The position numbers and the translations under genes are program-made. The notes below the pieces were generated by a model. That model was not told the origin of the DNA and searched no databases. It worked only from the letters and a program-made list of their open reading frames with translations. Shown here piece after piece: positions 7,801 to 8,573 of a stretch of DNA of 8,573 bases. Positions within the stretch are counted from its first letter, which is position 1. Every line of letters begins with the position of its first letter. The DNA comes from Candidatus Eiseniibacteriota bacterium (GTDB taxonomy: Bacteria; Arandabacterota; Arandabacteria; Arandabacterales; Arandabacteraceae): positions 1 through 8,573 of the forward strand of contig JAUVJV010000067.1 of assembly GCA_030592245.1 (NCBI GenBank), in the 5' to 3' direction.

Positions 7801-7877
7801 TTGCTCCTGGTGCTTACTTCTACACATTGAAGGGCACAGGATTTACCGAGACCCGCAAGATGATTCTAACTAAGTAG
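4803..7877 (+). CDS. Tandemly duplicated secreted beta-helix-type protein with T9SS-like C-terminal tail (1024 aa)
   Basis: Residues 1 to about 21 form a signal peptide (MKRISLLLLVLLTAWGVAAQ). Two modules follow, residues 25-466 and 478-919, joined by QGAADTPDLCG. Each holds the series GLYYVDSTYTLTIP, GTVI/VxGDTAATLIITRGA, GDWGGVIILGEAPVNQS, DNSGIF, NNEVNGLTMGGVGDGT, VQVSYSFDDSFEWFGGTVNA, DDEFDTDFGYSG, QSNGFESDNEG and RPVF-N-TLVGP. Similar single-module proteins occur in Bacteroidota and are sometimes annotated as lipoproteins, T9SS targets or, misleadingly, multidrug transporters. The pattern fits a right-handed parallel beta-helix, with no clear catalytic set. The tail (942-1024) starts LGQNYPNPF, continues with GHVSLKVYNVQGQEVATLV and ends TRKMILTK, the usual form of type A T9SS/FlgD-Ig-like sorting tails. 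So export by T9SS and surface anchoring or release are expected. It follows the dockerin-like gene in one probable transcript, downstream of the TonB receptor, and may work at the cell surface with them. Substrate unknown. Confidence 0.9.
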   Translation: MKRISLLLLVLLTAWGVAAQARPSVVLGPGLGSGRTDYHRMSDRVLSADTTYILTGLYYVDSTYTLTIPQGTVIKGDTAATLIITRGADIYAMGSQYRPVVFTSLKPEGQRAPGDWGGVIILGEAPVNQSNPLIEGGIISGTYGGNQPHDNSGIFKYVRIEWPGYRFQLNNEVNGLTMGGVGDGTELHHVQVSYSFDDSFEWFGGTVNAKYLVALGGTDDEFDTDFGYSGRVQFGFGLRDASVFDPTGQSNGFESDNEGDSPYEAKPTTRPVFSNITLVGPEAVDSLVGNTLGTNYQYGAVLRRNTMTSIYNSCIMGYPWSMSIRNDSTHLWCSIDTLQIKQTNLQASRIPPGSGHIHHESAWPAADPIPPGVLAWVNTAAYGNEDSDGAAGTTSMPSYIQLQNMHDLQDPDPRPRLTSPLVTNGTDFTHPKLQHGHFTPTTYRGAFDPTLPLNKQWTYGWTNFDPQGAADTPDLCGVVLGPGLGSGRTDYHRQADRVLSPDSLYYLTGLYYVDSTYTLTIPAGTVVRGDTAATLIITRGARILATGTQEAPIVFTSMKPACMREPGDWGGVIILGEAPVNQSNPLIEGGIISGTYGGNLPHDNSGIFRYVRIEFPGYRFQLNNEVNGLTMGGVGDGTQIDHIQVSYSFDDSFEWFGGTVNAKYLVAFGGTDDEFDTDFGYSGKVQYAFGLRDVEVFDPTGQSNGFESDNEGDSPYETKPTTRPVFCNVTLVGPELTDAHVGNTIGTNYQYGAVLRRNTMTSIYNSCIMGYPWGMSIRNDSTHLWCNIDTLQLKQTNIQASRIPPGSSHIHHESAWPAADPLPPGVLAWMNIAGYGNQDSNGGAGTTSMPSYIKLQDMSNLNNPDPRPQCDSPLITNGTDFTYPKLQDPFFDVVNYRGAFPCTLNLDETWLYKWTNFDPRAEEYFVGVEEILELEPATRTLLGQNYPNPFSFTTRVRYSVPRSGHVSLKVYNVQGQEVATLVDRDILSGVYEIGFDSVQLAPGAYFYTLKGTGFTETRKMILTK
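4875..6200 (+). repeat. Module 1 of the internal 1.33-kb tandem duplication
   Basis: This encodes residues 25-466, from VVLGPGLGSGRTDYHR to WTNFDP. It aligns with module 2 at a constant 1359-bp offset from both ends inward, so there is no net insertion or deletion. By hand count 80 of 442 residues differ, about 82% identity. Confidence 0.9.
6234..7559 (+). repeat. Module 2 of the internal 1.33-kb tandem duplication
   Basis: This encodes residues 478-919. Divergence from module 1 is uneven. The stretch 6516-6559 is base-identical to 5157-5200 (44 bp), and other nearly identical stretches cover the VSYSFDDSFEWFGG and GTDDEFDTDFGY codons. Segments after TRGA and near the module end (LQDPFFDVVNYRG versus LQHGHFTPTTYRG) differ heavily. 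Confidence 0.9.
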
Positions 7878-7896
7878 GATCATCAGCCATCAGGGA

Positions 7897-7926
7897 GTTC
7901 TGGCGCCCCCTACGCCAGGGCTCCTT
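7897..7926 (+). terminator. Probable hairpin terminator after the beta-helix gene
   Basis: GTTCTGGCG (7897-7905) pairs with CGCCAGGGC (7913-7921) over nine positions, counting two G-U pairs, around a 7-nt loop. A pyrimidine-rich but not pure T tract (TCCTT) follows. It starts 20 bases after the TAG stop. Confidence 0.55.
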
Positions 7927-7948
7927 GCCCTTCAATCAGGGGCGCCGC

Positions 7949-7968
7949 CACCGCCACCGGTGGCGGTG
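7949..7968. repeat. Perfect 20-bp GC-rich palindrome
   Basis: CACCGCCACC (7949-7958) is followed directly by its reverse complement GGTGGCGGTG (7959-7968). It sits between the terminator hairpin and the start of the truncated barrel remnant. It may be a second hairpin, a protein-binding site or a rearrangement junction. Confidence 0.6.
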
Positions 7969-8217
7969 CCCTATCTCCGTTATGTGTCGGGATCGATCTG
8001 TGTGGCAAAATTGACCCTGACATATGAGAATGTCAGCGCAGATTCCGATTATGGCCCCGCATTCGATTTCACCGCGGGCAAGGAATGGTGGGTCAGTGAT
8101 AAATGGGGCCTGGGCGTCGCCGGAGGTTTCGGATACCACTCGGTCAGCGATCCGGACATAAGTCAAAACTGGTCCGGACCAAGCTTCGGAGTCCGGTTCT
8201 CGGCTACTTACAACTGA
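7960..8217 (+). pseudogene. 5'-truncated remnant of an outer-membrane beta-barrel protein gene
   Basis: The frame from about 7966 reads YLRYVSGSICVAKLTLTYEN, then SDYGPAFDFTAGKEWWVSDK, WGLGVAGGFGYHSVSD and finally GPSFGVRFSATYN before TGA. This matches the last four or so strands of a small outer-membrane barrel family in which GKEWWVSDxWGLG and the ending FSATYN recur. The usual signal peptide and N-terminal strands are missing. A formal GTG at 7960 falls inside the palindrome and has no SD. The frame stays open further upstream only through the terminator. Hence it is called a 3' remnant; the breakpoint is near 7960-7985. SGSICVAKL has Cys where I would expect Gly, in keeping with decay. 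The alternative, a translated 85-residue protein, seems unlikely. Confidence 0.7.
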
Positions 8218-8261
8218 GATGTAAATCAATAGAGTCTCTTGAACGCTGCTTCTCCGCAGTT

Positions 8262-8279
8262 CCCGGTGACGTCATCGGG
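8262..8279. repeat. Inverted repeat CCCGGTGAC / GTCATCGGG
   Basis: The two 9-bp arms are adjacent (8262-8270 and 8271-8279), with one G-T mismatch that would be a G-U pair in RNA. The centre is TGACGTCA. It lies 45 bp after the barrel remnant and 58 bp before the next gene. It could be a weak terminator (no T tract) or an operator; GTGACG (8266-8271) and TATTAT (8291-8296) could also be a poor promoter with a 19-bp spacer. Confidence 0.35.
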
Positions 8280-8336
8280 GGTATTTGCGCTATTATGCCC
8301 TGGATTACACACCCCCTGAGCTGGAAGATGCATCCG

Positions 8337-8573
8337 ATGAGAACATTCGCGCTGGCCATCCTTCTGACCGTCATCGCGGCCGGAGAATGCCTGGGTCATG
8401 AGGGCTTCGATGGCCGGCCCATCACGGATAATGCCTTCACTAAGACCGGCTACACCCTGTACAAAGGCGAGTTCGCCATAGGCATCACGCCCATGGACTT
8501 CGGCATCTCCGACAGGGTTCAGCTTGGAACCAACCTGTTATTGTGGGCGGTGTAATACTACAATGCCGATCTC
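8337..8573 (+). pseudogene. Start of a secreted/outer-membrane protein gene with an in-frame ochre codon (right edge partial)
   Basis: The ATG at 8337 follows GGAAG (8323-8327) by 9 bases; ATG 8328 (adding MHP) is an alternative. The first 20 or so residues (MRTFALAILLTVIAAGECLG) are a signal peptide, followed by HEGFDGRPITDNAFTKTGYT, LYKGEFAIGITPMDFGISDR and VQLGTNLLLWAV. TAA at 8553-8555 then ends the frame at 72 residues. The pattern of rising KGEFAIGI-P-DFGI-DRVQLGTN strands resembles a family of predicted outer-membrane barrel proteins. The six codons after TAA, still in frame to the window edge, read YYNADL, which fits continuation of the same fold. The call of a nonsense-broken gene rests on that short stretch. 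A true 72-residue secreted protein is the alternative. Confidence 0.5.

Noticed and set aside
8103..8336. Long N-terminal extension of the right-edge frame from 8103
   Set aside because: That part overlaps the barrel remnant in another phase and crosses its stop region. A clean signal peptide begins at 8337.

Overview
The window looks like a chromosomal segment from a Gram-negative bacterium of the wider FCB group. The moderately high GC, canonical Shine-Dalgarno (SD) sites, TonB receptor with a carboxypeptidase-regulatory-like N-terminus, secreted protein with a YPNPF sorting tail, dockerin-like tail and barrel fragment ending FSATYN point more to lineages such as Krumholzibacteriota, Eisenbacteria, Zixibacteria or Latescibacterota than to Bacteroidota proper, which rarely use strong SD sites. 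This placement is inferred from protein style only. No rRNA, tRNA, CRISPR array or transposase was seen.

Layout. Positions 1-886 hold a leftward pair: a 62-residue two-helix membrane protein (886-698) followed by a toast-rack/LiaF-like lipoprotein (637 to beyond the left edge). The lipoprotein's frame is open to the edge. A 206-bp divergent region (887-1092) separates them from a rightward block. It holds a perfect TATAAT preceded by a phased array of 11-bp-period TTAACC-like elements, resembling a PhoB/OmpR-type (Pho-box) operator. The rightward block starts with a full-length TonB-dependent receptor frame (1093-3897) broken by one in-frame TAG at codon 441. After a 232-bp gap with a hairpin, an orphan perfect SD and a 14-bp triplicate repeat come two closely spaced secreted-protein genes. 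The first is a cysteine-rich Ig-like protein with a dockerin-like tail (4130-4747). The second is a 1024-residue probable beta-helix protein (4803-7877) made of two tandem copies of one 442-residue module, plus a T9SS-type C-terminal tail. A hairpin terminator follows.

The right end (about 7949-8573) looks degraded. A headless 3' remnant of an outer-membrane barrel gene follows a GC-rich palindrome. Next is the start of another signal-peptide-bearing envelope protein that meets an in-frame TAA at 8553 while family-like residues continue to the edge.

Working model (inference): the receptor and the two secreted proteins form an outer-membrane nutrient-acquisition locus, possibly phosphate-responsive given the operator. 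TAG terminates other genes cleanly here (4745-4747, 7875-7877, 700-698), so genome-wide amber reassignment is unlikely. The receptor stop is better explained as a nonsense mutation, a sequence error or a special readthrough case.
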